64,000 nt of DNA from contig NZ_OY762229.1 of assembly GCF_963665355.1 (NCBI RefSeq), forward strand, positions 868,001 to 932,000. Direction: 5' to 3'. This DNA comes from an uncultured Desulfobacter sp. (GTDB lineage Bacteria > Desulfobacterota > Desulfobacteria > Desulfobacterales > Desulfobacteraceae). Positions 46,005 to 54,061 of this stretch are shown one piece after another. The notes beneath the pieces were generated by a model. The model searched no databases. It saw nothing but the letters and a program-made list of their open reading frames with translations, and was not told the DNA's origin. The position numbers were made by a program, and so were the translations under genes. The stretch's first letter is position 1; the number at the start of each line of letters is the position of its first letter.

Positions 46005-46116
46005 GCGGGTTCCTTTCAATTTTGAGTTAAAATTTTCAGCGCAGTGCTGATCAAAATCCTGGAACTCTTGATAGAACAGTTAATTTTGCAGGGCTATGCC
46101 CATCCTCTGCGTGAAA

Positions 46117-46704
46117 TTACCCCGCCCTTATATTTTGCGACATTTCGCTACCTTGGGATAAAAATGACAAACAGCGTATCAACGCTTTTTCGATGGATGG
46201 GAATTGGTTCCGATAAAAATTGAGCAGACTGCCGGGCAGGGTGTCATTTTTTATAGCTGGCGACACTCGGCCCCGAATTTTTTTCCATGAATGGCTTTCT
46301 GGAAAGATCTCTTTAAATAAATTGATCCAGCGTTTAAGGGTGTTACGGGAGATACCGACTTTTTCAGCAAGCCTGGAAATCGGAATGCCGTCGGTCGCAT
46401 GCTGCCAGTCAGATACAATTGTAATAATTACGGCATACCAGTATATATTTTTTCCCAAAAAACGGCAGGTTGGAGGAATCAAACGGCGCCGACACCCCTC
46501 CTTGCCGCAACATAAACTGAATTGTAAAAAATATTCTTCAGATAGTCCTTCTGGTTCTCCACGGGGTTTGCGTGGGTAATTGGCATAATACAGTGGCCCT
46601 TTGCAGTGGGGACACTTCATTTCTCGATACCGTTCAGCGGTTGATAGGTCTATCTTGTATAGCTTACAAAAAAGGCTTTCGTTTCTTAGTGCTTCTGATA
46701 GCAT
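46117..46704 (-). CDS. Zinc-finger helix-turn-helix protein of the transposon
   Basis: The 195-residue protein has a CPHCKGPLYYANYPRKPRG knuckle and a second Cys pair in LCCGKEGCRRRLIPPTCRF, likely one zinc site. A helix-turn-helix IPISRLAEKVGISRNTLKRW follows near residue 120. It lies first in the transposon operon, 112 bases before the DDE gene. Its role may be end recognition, targeting or regulation, by analogy with accessory zinc proteins of such elements; this is inference. Confidence 0.7.
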   Translation of the reverse strand: MLSEALRNESLFCKLYKIDLSTAERYREMKCPHCKGPLYYANYPRKPRGEPEGLSEEYFLQFSLCCGKEGCRRRLIPPTCRFLGKNIYWYAVIITIVSDWQHATDGIPISRLAEKVGISRNTLKRWINLFKEIFPESHSWKKIRGRVSPAIKNDTLPGSLLNFYRNQFPSIEKALIRCLSFLSQGSEMSQNIRAG

Positions 46705-46872
46705 ATCTCCTGCCCTGTTATTGGGTGGGGAGGCAGGAGTTCCATTGATTATTTGCGAGATAAACGGGGGAGCTTCTGCCTCAAACCTTGCATATCTTGC
46801 AAATTATCTTCAATTTATCCATGATTTTTTGTGATTGCTCTCAAAGGAGACTTAAGAAAAAAATGTCAATCC

Positions 46873-47292
46873 ATGATACCAAGGAAAACCGTTAAGGTCA
46901 AAGATATCACTGTGTTGAACAAGTTTCATGATAGTTTGAAAGGCTTTGTCCCTAAACACAAGGACTTTTTCGATGAGGGACTGGAGGAGGTGATTGATCT
47001 TGATTGTCTGATTGACGACCTGAGGAGGGCTACGTCCATTATCGAGAACCCTATAGAAAAAGCCAATGCCGCATATTCCCTAATGATGGAAGGGTTTCTA
47101 AAATCCATTTCGGAAGTTGAACGTATGCCTATTCATTTCTATGAAGATGGGATATCCAACCTAAAGGGGCGTCTCTCCTTGCGAGAAATAATTGCCATGC
47201 AGTATTGGCAAGGAAATAGCGATTATTCGCTCAATAATGTATTCGAGCAAATCTTGCCACTGATGTTGCCATCACCGAAATCCGAAAAATAG
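46873..47292 (+). CDS. Hypothetical protein next to an IS66 TnpB-like gene
   Basis: The 139-residue product (start at IPRKTVKVKDITVLNK) looks like a genuine soluble helical protein with HKDFFDEGLEEVIDLDCLID and NAAYSLMMEGFLKSISEVER. I recognise no family. An upstream GTG at 46831 in the same frame would add 14 residues. It starts just beyond the right end of the Mu/Tn7-like transposon and precedes the TnpB-like gene, so it may be cargo of an old element or a native remnant. Confidence 0.5.
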   Translation: MIPRKTVKVKDITVLNKFHDSLKGFVPKHKDFFDEGLEEVIDLDCLIDDLRRATSIIENPIEKANAAYSLMMEGFLKSISEVERMPIHFYEDGISNLKGRLSLREIIAMQYWQGNSDYSLNNVFEQILPLMLPSPKSEK

Positions 47293-47385
47293 AGGGGGAG
47301 AAAATCGGGTCAGGTTTTGATTATATTTATAACCAATGAATGTACCGGATAACCTCGTTGACAGGATTAAGGAATCGACAAAAAA

Positions 47386-47733
47386 ATGATTTACATACCA
47401 CCGCAGTCGATTATTTTCGCAATTCCAGAACATATCAGTTTTGATATTTCTATCGATCAAATAACAGGCATTTGTAAAAGATACAGATTAGATTATTTCT
47501 CAGGAGATATTTATGCCTTCAGAGATGAAAATGAAACCCAAATAGGCTTATTAACCTATGATGGCCATGGAATTCAATGGTGTATAAAAAGATACTCAGA
47601 GGGAAAAATCAGTTGGTGGCCTCATGATACTGAAGTTGTACAATTGTTGCCAAGAGATCTACACATCATGCTTTGGGGAGGTAATCCCAGCAAAATTAAA
47701 ATGCCAGAGATGTGGAAACCAATCATAATCTAA
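47386..47733 (+). CDS. tnpB: IS66 TnpB-like (Orf2) accessory protein
   Basis: The 115-residue protein follows the IS66 TnpB pattern: RLDYFSGDIYAFRDENETQ, IGLLTYDGHGIQWCIKRYS, GKISWWPHD and PRDLHIMLWGG. TnpB is needed for IS66 transposition in an undefined way. No intact tnpC lies next to it; the only tnpC is the broken remnant at 41032 on the other strand. A 17-codon frame (47336-47389) overlaps its start and could be the end of a tnpA-like gene. Confidence 0.75.
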   Translation: MIYIPPQSIIFAIPEHISFDISIDQITGICKRYRLDYFSGDIYAFRDENETQIGLLTYDGHGIQWCIKRYSEGKISWWPHDTEVVQLLPRDLHIMLWGGNPSKIKMPEMWKPIII

Positions 47734-48135
47734 AGCAGTAAAGCGCAACTTTTTTAAATGAAAACAGCGCCTCAAAATATTACGATTTGATCTGCCGGAT
47801 TTTGCATATCAGGCACCACAATAACAAATGAAGTCAACGCCTTTACCGGCAAGGATTACACACTACATAAATACCGGTACTCTCCTTGGTATTGCTTGTT
47901 TGCACGGATAGCGCACGATAACTTTAGCATTCCAAAAACATAGGCTGATACAAGGATGGTTAACTTCTATCAAATCAATTTTCAAAAGATTTTGCTCTGA
48001 ATAATCTTTACACGCGTCAACCATACTGATATGCAATTCAGGTAGATACTAAGATGATAACCGACCCGGTTATCTGTCTATTTTTCATGATATGCGGTTA
48101 GATATCAGATTATTCAAAATAACCGGACAACCGGA
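47734..48135. other. Island spacer before the cassette cluster
   Basis: No intact gene. A frame at about 47830-47945 (FTGKDYTLHKYRYSPWY) has some protein character but no start and no recognised family. A perfect hairpin GATAACCG-ACC-CGGTTATC (48056-48074) is followed by a short T-rich stretch and may act as a terminator. Confidence 0.4.
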
Positions 48136-48236
48136 GAATAACTTGTTCACTCGGACTCACGGGAGCGGGCTGGCAAATTGCCCGATTTTATGGTACGGCT
48201 TAAGCTTTGCTTCGCTGCCGCAGAACTTCGTTATGA
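48136..48236 (+). other. attC-like site 0 (upstream of first cassette)
   Basis: GAATAAC (48136-48142) and GTTATGA (48230-48236) are complementary core boxes (ATAAC/GTTAT). Partly complementary inner boxes GTTCACTCGG and CCGCAGAAC sit next to them, as in attC R-boxes and L-boxes. About 100 bases long. Less regular than the three downstream sites. Confidence 0.45.
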
Positions 48237-48266
48237 CGGACAAAGCGAAGCAAAGCTTAAGCCGTA
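48194..48266. repeat. Perfect 23-base inverted repeat, 27-base loop
   Basis: TACGGCTTAAGCTTTGCTTC and its exact reverse complement form a 23-base stem (48194-48216 with 48244-48266). The loop contains the GTTATGA core box of attC-like site 0, so the hairpin spans the putative recombination point. Confidence 0.8.
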
Positions 48267-48367
48267 GTCAAAGGAGAATTTACCACCCCATTTTCCCGGG
48301 CCGTGGAACAGCCTGCTACACTCGAACGAGTCGGTGAGCTTAACATTAGCTCAGAAAGAATTGTTAA

Positions 48368-51300
48368 ATGACAACTGCAAAATTAATTGAGGAAATGTCA
48401 GATGCCGGTGCATTTGAAGTATTGGCGACGCGAGTTCTTCGCCAAACTGATACTGACTATGCGCGGATAGAACATTTGGGAGTCAACGCCGACGGCAAGA
48501 CGGTGAAAAACCCCTTAGATGGTTTTTGCAGGGTTCCCGGTATAAGTCCTTCTCGATATGTAATGGCTGCGTTTTCCACTGACGTCGCAACCAAAATCGA
48601 ACGAAAGCTACTTTTCGACCATACGAAATCAAAAGGGGGAAAATACAAGGATGCAGATGACGGAGATCTCGTTAAAGCCGCCAGAGCTGCAAGTCAGCTC
48701 CGTGAGAAAGATGAAGGTGCAGAATTTATCTTCACATTTTGCACGAACAAGCAACCAAATGCTGAGGTAATGCAAGAAGGATACACTACAGGGAAAGACG
48801 CGGGTATAGAAGTACGCTTTTTGGCAAGATCCAGCATAAGAGACCATTTAGATACTACTCCTGGCGGACAGTGGCTAAGGAAAGAACACCTTGGTATAGA
48901 GGCTGATACATTATCGTTCCCTTTGCTCCGTGAGTTGGCGTTAAAAAGTATCGAAGAATACTCCTATGAGCTATTTTGCTCAGGCATAGACATCGTAGAG
49001 ACGGTAACCACTAGACGGGTAGCGGCCCTCTCTACACAGAATCAGCCAAACATAAACGTCTTGATTGGCGCATCGGGAAGTGGCAAGAGCGTTGCATCTT
49101 TCAAAGCACTCACAAATGTCATTAAGGAAGGTGGGATCGCTCTTTGGCTACCTGCGGAGGTAACTCTAATTTCACTGTCTTTGGACATGGCCATCACCAC
49201 TTCATTACAGTCACTATGTCCGACATTGGGGGCTGAAGCTGGTAGAGACTCGGTAACATTGGCTGCAAACCATAACGTTCCGTTTTTGATAGTCGTTGAT
49301 GATGTGAATCGAACGGCAAGCGCCGCACAAGCAGTTCAGAAACTAATTACTTGGCACAAGCGAATGGTTTCAGGAGAATCCGCAATGGATTCTACAAAAC
49401 GAAGCTGCCGAGTTCCTTACTTGATCATCCCAGTTTGGAACCATTATTGGTCATCAATTGCAAATCGGTATCGCAGTGACGGGATGGTTGGTGAAATAAC
49501 GGCTCAAGTGATGACTTCACATGAGGCAGTCGATTGTCTAAGGACTTGTTCAAGCCAACAGTTAGATCAACGAACAGCATTCGAAGTTGTCGAACGTCTC
49601 GAATATGATCCGATTCTTATTGGATTATGGGGCCAGCTGCATAGTGATACACTATCTAAGCAAGTAGACGTAGACGCGCATAGTCTGATTGAAGAATACA
49701 TACAAAGTTCAATCGAAGAAGATTCAAATAATAGCGGTTTGCTTGCAGCTGACATTAGAATGGCACTCGAAAAACTTGCGTCAAAAATGCTTGATGAACG
49801 TGAGCTCTATCCAATGTGGTCTCATATTACTGAATGGCTTTCCAATTCGCAAGTTGACTCGTTGAGGCGACTATGCGTAAGTGGCAGGATCTGTCGAGTT
49901 ATCCATCGAAATAATGTTTACAGATTTGAGTTTCGGCATGATCGTCTGCTCGAAACGGTTCTTAAAAGGCCTCTCATATCATGCCTCACCGATGTAGAAA
50001 ACAATCGAGATATTGTGTCTGATCCTTTTTTCACGGATTCGATTGCAAGAGCCTTAATCGCATCAGGTGATTCAGTAAATTTAGTTTCCAAACTGAAAGA
50101 CTCTGCACCGCTTGCAGTGTTAAGGGTATTACGCCATATCATGAAACCGGACACCTCGTTTGCGAAAGCCGCTGTGGCTATCGCAAATAAATGGCTAATT
50201 AATGCAACGAAAAATGACACCATGCCTCCTGAAATAGTCTTTGCCGCCTCTCTAATTCTTGAGGCAACCCAGAGTCCGCTGGTGCTTGTAGTTACCGAGG
50301 AGATCAAGGACGATCACAGATTCAGCGGTGCGCGATTAGTGAATGGTGACGCGGTTAATGGTAAATTTTTTGTGGCGAGTAGGGACTTCTTCCCCAGTTC
50401 CCGAGCTCCGTTCATTGAGGACGCAATAAAACGAGCATGCCGATTACATCACGATCGTCTATGTGAGGAGCTTTCAGCTGACCTCAATATAGGTTGCAAT
50501 TCGAAAAGTGAACTACATGCAGCTTTGATTCTCGCAGGGTACTTGGGAGAAAGCTCCTTAGCCAAACCGATACTTAAGGCATGGGAACAGGATCAGAATA
50601 ATCAATGTCTTCTGGAAGCGCTATGGGCATCGATTCGGTGTTCGACTTCACCAGAGATTACCCTATCCCCGATACTCGACTCGTGGGCAGATCTTTCAGA
50701 TAAAAGGGACAAGTTTGGTAGTTCAGAGCGCAATAGGCTTCTTATTGACTTGGAATTCAGCATGCATCATGGCGTGAGTGAGACGGTGATTAAATTTCTT
50801 GTGTATCGTGCAGAGCATGACGACCGCTTATCCTCTTGTATAGCAGGGTTACTCAAAAGAATTGATCATCCGATCGCTGTGAGCTTTGTTGCAACTCAAA
50901 TTGCAGATATCGACAAAAAAATTGACGGCACAGATAGTATTAATTTCTGGGGCTTCCATTGTCGGGATGACTGGGATCCGACAAAAGGCTCTGACAATCG
51001 TCTGTCAGATGCCTCAAGGTCTGCTATCTTAAGTTTGTGGAATGAATGTGGAGATGAATTGATAAAAAAAAGCCTTCTTCATACTTGGATTGCTACAACG
51101 GATTCTGTCGCTAAACTTGCCTCCCTTCCAAATCAGTACGCAACGTCACAAAAAGCACTGTGGAGACGAGCAGGTCTCGGGGACCAGTCGATAATTGACT
51201 TAGTACTTGAGCGTGTTAAAAAGGAGTCTCATTGGTGGGAAGTAATTCCGTCGATTTGGACAGACCAATTCTTAGTTCCATTGGACAGTGCCCTTGAGGT

Positions 51301-52108
51301 TTTAGGAAGAATGACACCAACTGACTTTTCTGGCGGTACAAGCAACGACCATTATTCCTTGTCACGCGTCCTGCAGGAGATCCCTTTGGAAGTCGCTGAA
51401 AAACAACTTCTTAAACATTGGGAGTCGTTAAAGTTCAGTTCTCGCTTTGTGCAAGCAGCCCTTTATATTGGTGAGGAATCTCTATTGATAGCTGCTGAAG
51501 AAGTTATAAACAATTCTCCATCAGATTGGAAGCCATTCGAGCACATCGGTAGCATGTTTGGGTTCAAGACAATTGATTTACAGGATCGCCTCGCAGACAA
51601 GCACATTGATGCCTTGCTGCCATATGTTGCCCAATTGTCCGATATGGACTTAATGGGGGTTGCAGAATGGTTGGTTGACCACGAAAGGGAAGAGGACCTG
51701 CGTGTATTTGTATTGCAAGAGATAAATCGGCGAAAAGAAGAGCAGCGATCGGAGGGTGAAAATTCTTACATCATTCGGCTCAGCCGTTTGCACTTCCCGA
51801 CAGACGAGGAACTGCTGGAGCAACTCACTGAAATTAAAAATGATGAACGTCTAAGTGTCTGGCGTTGGTGTCACTATGCAACTGAACGCGGTGATTCTCA
51901 AGAACGCGTTCGAAGCGTTCTTCGAGAATGGTTCTCGAAACAACCATCGCCTAAGCGTATACGAATCATGGCAAAGATCATCTTGGAGTTGGGATATCGA
52001 GAAGACGTAGTAGGCTTGCAAAAGTACCAAGCTGAGTACGGTGATGAATCGACAAACACACTTGTAGACGGAGTGATATTTGGTGTTCGCTATCGAACAT
52101 TACATTGA
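48368..52108 (+). CDS. STAND NTPase with nuclease-like N-terminus (cassette A, putative defence protein)
   Basis: The 1246-residue protein has an N-terminal domain (about 1-180) of restriction-endonuclease-like layout (NPLDGFCRVPG then YVMAAFSTD), though a full catalytic D-ExK set is not certain. A STAND/NACHT-like ATPase follows, with Walker A GASGSGKS (234-241) and Walker B FLIVVDDVN (Asp311, Asp312), then about 650 residues of helical repeats likely to sense a ligand. This effector-STAND-repeat plan is that of Avs-type and other anti-phage NTPases, which recognise viral proteins and then activate the effector. It lies in an attC-bounded cassette. Codon use is more AT-rich than in the core genes. 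Exact family unknown. Confidence 0.7.
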   Translation: MTTAKLIEEMSDAGAFEVLATRVLRQTDTDYARIEHLGVNADGKTVKNPLDGFCRVPGISPSRYVMAAFSTDVATKIERKLLFDHTKSKGGKYKDADDGDLVKAARAASQLREKDEGAEFIFTFCTNKQPNAEVMQEGYTTGKDAGIEVRFLARSSIRDHLDTTPGGQWLRKEHLGIEADTLSFPLLRELALKSIEEYSYELFCSGIDIVETVTTRRVAALSTQNQPNINVLIGASGSGKSVASFKALTNVIKEGGIALWLPAEVTLISLSLDMAITTSLQSLCPTLGAEAGRDSVTLAANHNVPFLIVVDDVNRTASAAQAVQKLITWHKRMVSGESAMDSTKRSCRVPYLIIPVWNHYWSSIANRYRSDGMVGEITAQVMTSHEAVDCLRTCSSQQLDQRTAFEVVERLEYDPILIGLWGQLHSDTLSKQVDVDAHSLIEEYIQSSIEEDSNNSGLLAADIRMALEKLASKMLDERELYPMWSHITEWLSNSQVDSLRRLCVSGRICRVIHRNNVYRFEFRHDRLLETVLKRPLISCLTDVENNRDIVSDPFFTDSIARALIASGDSVNLVSKLKDSAPLAVLRVLRHIMKPDTSFAKAAVAIANKWLINATKNDTMPPEIVFAASLILEATQSPLVLVVTEEIKDDHRFSGARLVNGDAVNGKFFVASRDFFPSSRAPFIEDAIKRACRLHHDRLCEELSADLNIGCNSKSELHAALILAGYLGESSLAKPILKAWEQDQNNQCLLEALWASIRCSTSPEITLSPILDSWADLSDKRDKFGSSERNRLLIDLEFSMHHGVSETVIKFLVYRAEHDDRLSSCIAGLLKRIDHPIAVSFVATQIADIDKKIDGTDSINFWGFHCRDDWDPTKGSDNRLSDASRSAILSLWNECGDELIKKSLLHTWIATTDSVAKLASLPNQYATSQKALWRRAGLGDQSIIDLVLERVKKESHWWEVIPSIWTDQFLVPLDSALEVLGRMTPTDFSGGTSNDHYSLSRVLQEIPLEVAEKQLLKHWESLKFSSRFVQAALYIGEESLLIAAEEVINNSPSDWKPFEHIGSMFGFKTIDLQDRLADKHIDALLPYVAQLSDMDLMGVAEWLVDHEREEDLRVFVLQEINRRKEEQRSEGENSYIIRLSRLHFPTDEELLEQLTEIKNDERLSVWRWCHYATERGDSQERVRSVLREWFSKQPSPKRIRIMAKIILELGYREDVVGLQKYQAEYGDESTNTLVDGVIFGVRYRTLH

Positions 52109-52147
52109 TCCAAAGTAAAGGGTTAAACCTTGTTTAATGTCCTTAAA

Positions 52148-52198
52148 TCTCAACAATCCAAATGAAGGCGGATAAACCGCTTATTTGGGACGTTAATA
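52148..52198 (+). other. attC site 1 (end of cassette A)
   Basis: CTCAAC starts the site, then AAT, CCAAATGAA, GGCGG, loop, CCGC, TTATTTGG, GAC and GTTAATA. CCAAAT-G-AA pairs with TTATTTGG leaving one unpaired G, the extrahelical base that marks real attC sites. The GTTAA side faces the next cassette, which agrees with + strand genes. Confidence 0.75.
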
Positions 52199-52213
52199 AA
52201 AAGAAATTTAAAT

Positions 52214-53872
52214 ATGAAGGTATTCAAACCAGAGGATTTATTAAATTTCGGTACCACTCCAACGAATAAAACGGCTTTTTCAGAATGGGTTAATCAAAGT
52301 GACGTGGTTGATTTCCTGTGTGATGATCTGCAAGACCCAGATATCATTTTGCATGCGTCCTTTGACACTCTTCTTTTGAACTCTGTATTGGCACCTGCAG
52401 AGGTGCTTTCAGAATTAACACCAAAAGCATTATCTTCCTGGAGCCATGACAATTCTTCCGGATGGTCTATCTGTGAGGGTATGGGACGGGATAAACCTTG
52501 GCTTGAACCACCTATGTCATCTTCACAACCGGAGCAATTGAAAGTTGGAGAGCAGTTGCTGTTTCAACGTTCTTTTTACGGTGTGAAAGGTCGAGAACAC
52601 TATTATGAGCTTTCTGATAAATTTCTTCAGATAATGGGTCTTCACTATATGCATGAACTCAGCGCCTGGTGTAAATTGGATGACAACGGTGATATTGACC
52701 AACTCGTCAAAGTCCATTCTATAGGCAAACGCGGCATTGTTATTTCTATTCGATGGAAACTGCTTGCAGAATACTGTTATTTAACAGAAACCGTTGTCGT
52801 TAGGTTGTTTGATGTGGAGAGGGTTGATCGCTCAAATTTTACGGCCTGGGATGATGATCATGAAGAAATGGTGAATGATCGAGGGGTGTCTGGAAAAAGA
52901 AAAATAATGCCCGGACATGCGAGTTATTTTAGGGGAGGCCAAGCATTTAAACCAGAGTTCAAAAAAGAAGCGGTTGAGATAAAACAATTTGAAAGTTTTA
53001 TAGCCTTAGACTGGAAAAATGGCCGTACCGAAGAAATCTCTTGTGCTCCAGAGGCAATTGATAATTACTTCACAAAATCAGATAAACCGTATGAGATGAG
53101 TCCTGCGTTTTTTAAAGCCGAGGTTTTGTTGAAATATAAAGGTGACATTGACAAGTATTCGCTAAGTGAACGAAGGCTTACCTCAAGAGCCGGGTGGGAA
53201 CTTAAAACGTTCGATATAAATGAAGCAGGTCAGGTTCACACCTATCTTATTTACCTTCAAGGATTACCTCACAGAGAGCAACTGCATTGGAAGCAGTATA
53301 ATGAGCAACCTAAAACCGCTCTCTCTGACAGAGCAGTAGCGACTGATTTCCAGGGAAACTTTTACGATGGTTATTATCCTGTAGCTGCCCTGAAAAAGAC
53401 ATTGGAAAAAATAGATAATCAAGGGGTGACTTGGTGGATAATGAAAAATCGAGTTTTGAAAGACGCTCTTCACCCAGTGGTTACCCAATCAGCAGCAGAG
53501 TGGAAAGAAGAGATTTTAAAGTTGGATCAAGTGTTGATAGAGGGGTTTGTCAAAAAGGAACTGAAAGTCAAGGCCATAGAATTGGGGCAGAAACCACCTG
53601 CAAGCGATAGGGAATTAAAGCTTCTTGAAAAATCCCTTATCGGGTCTGGATTTGATGAAGAACAGGCCTATGATGTCCTGACGCCATTTCACCAGGTACA
53701 TTACTGGAGAAGTGTTTTGAAAGGACACATTTTTGGAAAGACAGCTCAAAATATAGAAACTGATGCACTTAATGAGTTCGGAACCTTAAGAGCCCATTTT
53801 GATGACCTGTGCGAAAGATGCGATGAATCAATGAAAATTATCCTTGAAGCTATAGGGCCTGCAGAAAAGTGA
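52214..53872 (+). CDS. Unrecognised 552-residue protein (cassette B)
   Basis: The protein is soluble with no signal or membrane segment. The first 300 residues look alpha/beta (VVRLFDVERVDRSNFTAWDD), the middle has ELKTFDINEAGQVHTYLIYL, and the last 150 are helical (EWKEEILKLDQVLIEGF, then TLRAHFDDLCERCDESMKI). I do not recognise a family; a HEPN-like C-terminus was considered (YWRSVLKGH) but the motif is not good. It starts 16 bases after attC site 1 and ends 36 before attC site 2, so it is a cassette gene on its own. Context suggests a defence role (inference). Confidence 0.6.
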   Translation: MKVFKPEDLLNFGTTPTNKTAFSEWVNQSDVVDFLCDDLQDPDIILHASFDTLLLNSVLAPAEVLSELTPKALSSWSHDNSSGWSICEGMGRDKPWLEPPMSSSQPEQLKVGEQLLFQRSFYGVKGREHYYELSDKFLQIMGLHYMHELSAWCKLDDNGDIDQLVKVHSIGKRGIVISIRWKLLAEYCYLTETVVVRLFDVERVDRSNFTAWDDDHEEMVNDRGVSGKRKIMPGHASYFRGGQAFKPEFKKEAVEIKQFESFIALDWKNGRTEEISCAPEAIDNYFTKSDKPYEMSPAFFKAEVLLKYKGDIDKYSLSERRLTSRAGWELKTFDINEAGQVHTYLIYLQGLPHREQLHWKQYNEQPKTALSDRAVATDFQGNFYDGYYPVAALKKTLEKIDNQGVTWWIMKNRVLKDALHPVVTQSAAEWKEEILKLDQVLIEGFVKKELKVKAIELGQKPPASDRELKLLEKSLIGSGFDEEQAYDVLTPFHQVHYWRSVLKGHIFGKTAQNIETDALNEFGTLRAHFDDLCERCDESMKIILEAIGPAEK

Positions 53873-53908
53873 AAAGGCATTAAATTTAGGGTTGAGCCTT
53901 GCTGAGAT

Positions 53909-53959
53909 AATCAACAATTCAAATGAACCGGGCAGACCGGTTATTTGGAAACGTTAACA
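53909..53959 (+). other. attC site 2 (end of cassette B)
   Basis: AATCAAC, AAT, TCAAATGAA, CCGG, loop, CCGG, TTATTTGG, AAAC and GTTAACA. It closely matches attC site 1 in length (51 bases), outer boxes and the extrahelical G, but differs in the central stem, as expected for homologous sites of different cassettes. Confidence 0.75.
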
Positions 53960-54061
53960 AGGACGGCGAGAGCGGGGGATGGACAATCGCCCGATAATAT
54001 GTTAGGGTTGTAATTTTGCAGCGCGGCCGCTCAACATTCATTAGGAAATCTACCGCTTGCT

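Larger units (their letters stand above)
43340..46790 (-). mobile_element. Three- to four-gene Mu/Tn7-like transposon (Zn-HTH, DDE, AAA, small ORF)
   Basis: Four minus-strand genes (46117-46704, 44556-46004, 43738-44559, 43546-43725) form one operon. Both sides carry copies of CTCCTGC(T/C): three or four at 43350-43442, and at least two at 46707-46739 in opposite arrangement. Multiple short binding sites at each end plus an AAA regulator are typical of Mu/Tn7/Tn5053-type transposons. Exact ends and target duplication could not be fixed; limits given are approximate. Confidence 0.6.

Noticed and set aside
40812-48367. CRISPR array or tRNA attachment site at the island borders
   Set aside because: No regularly spaced repeats, no tRNA gene or matching direct repeats were seen at 40812-40992 or 55596-55928.
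52214-53872. HEPN ribonuclease domain in the cassette B protein
   Set aside because: The only RX5H-like string (YWRSVLKGH) lacks the polar residue after Arg that the motif needs.
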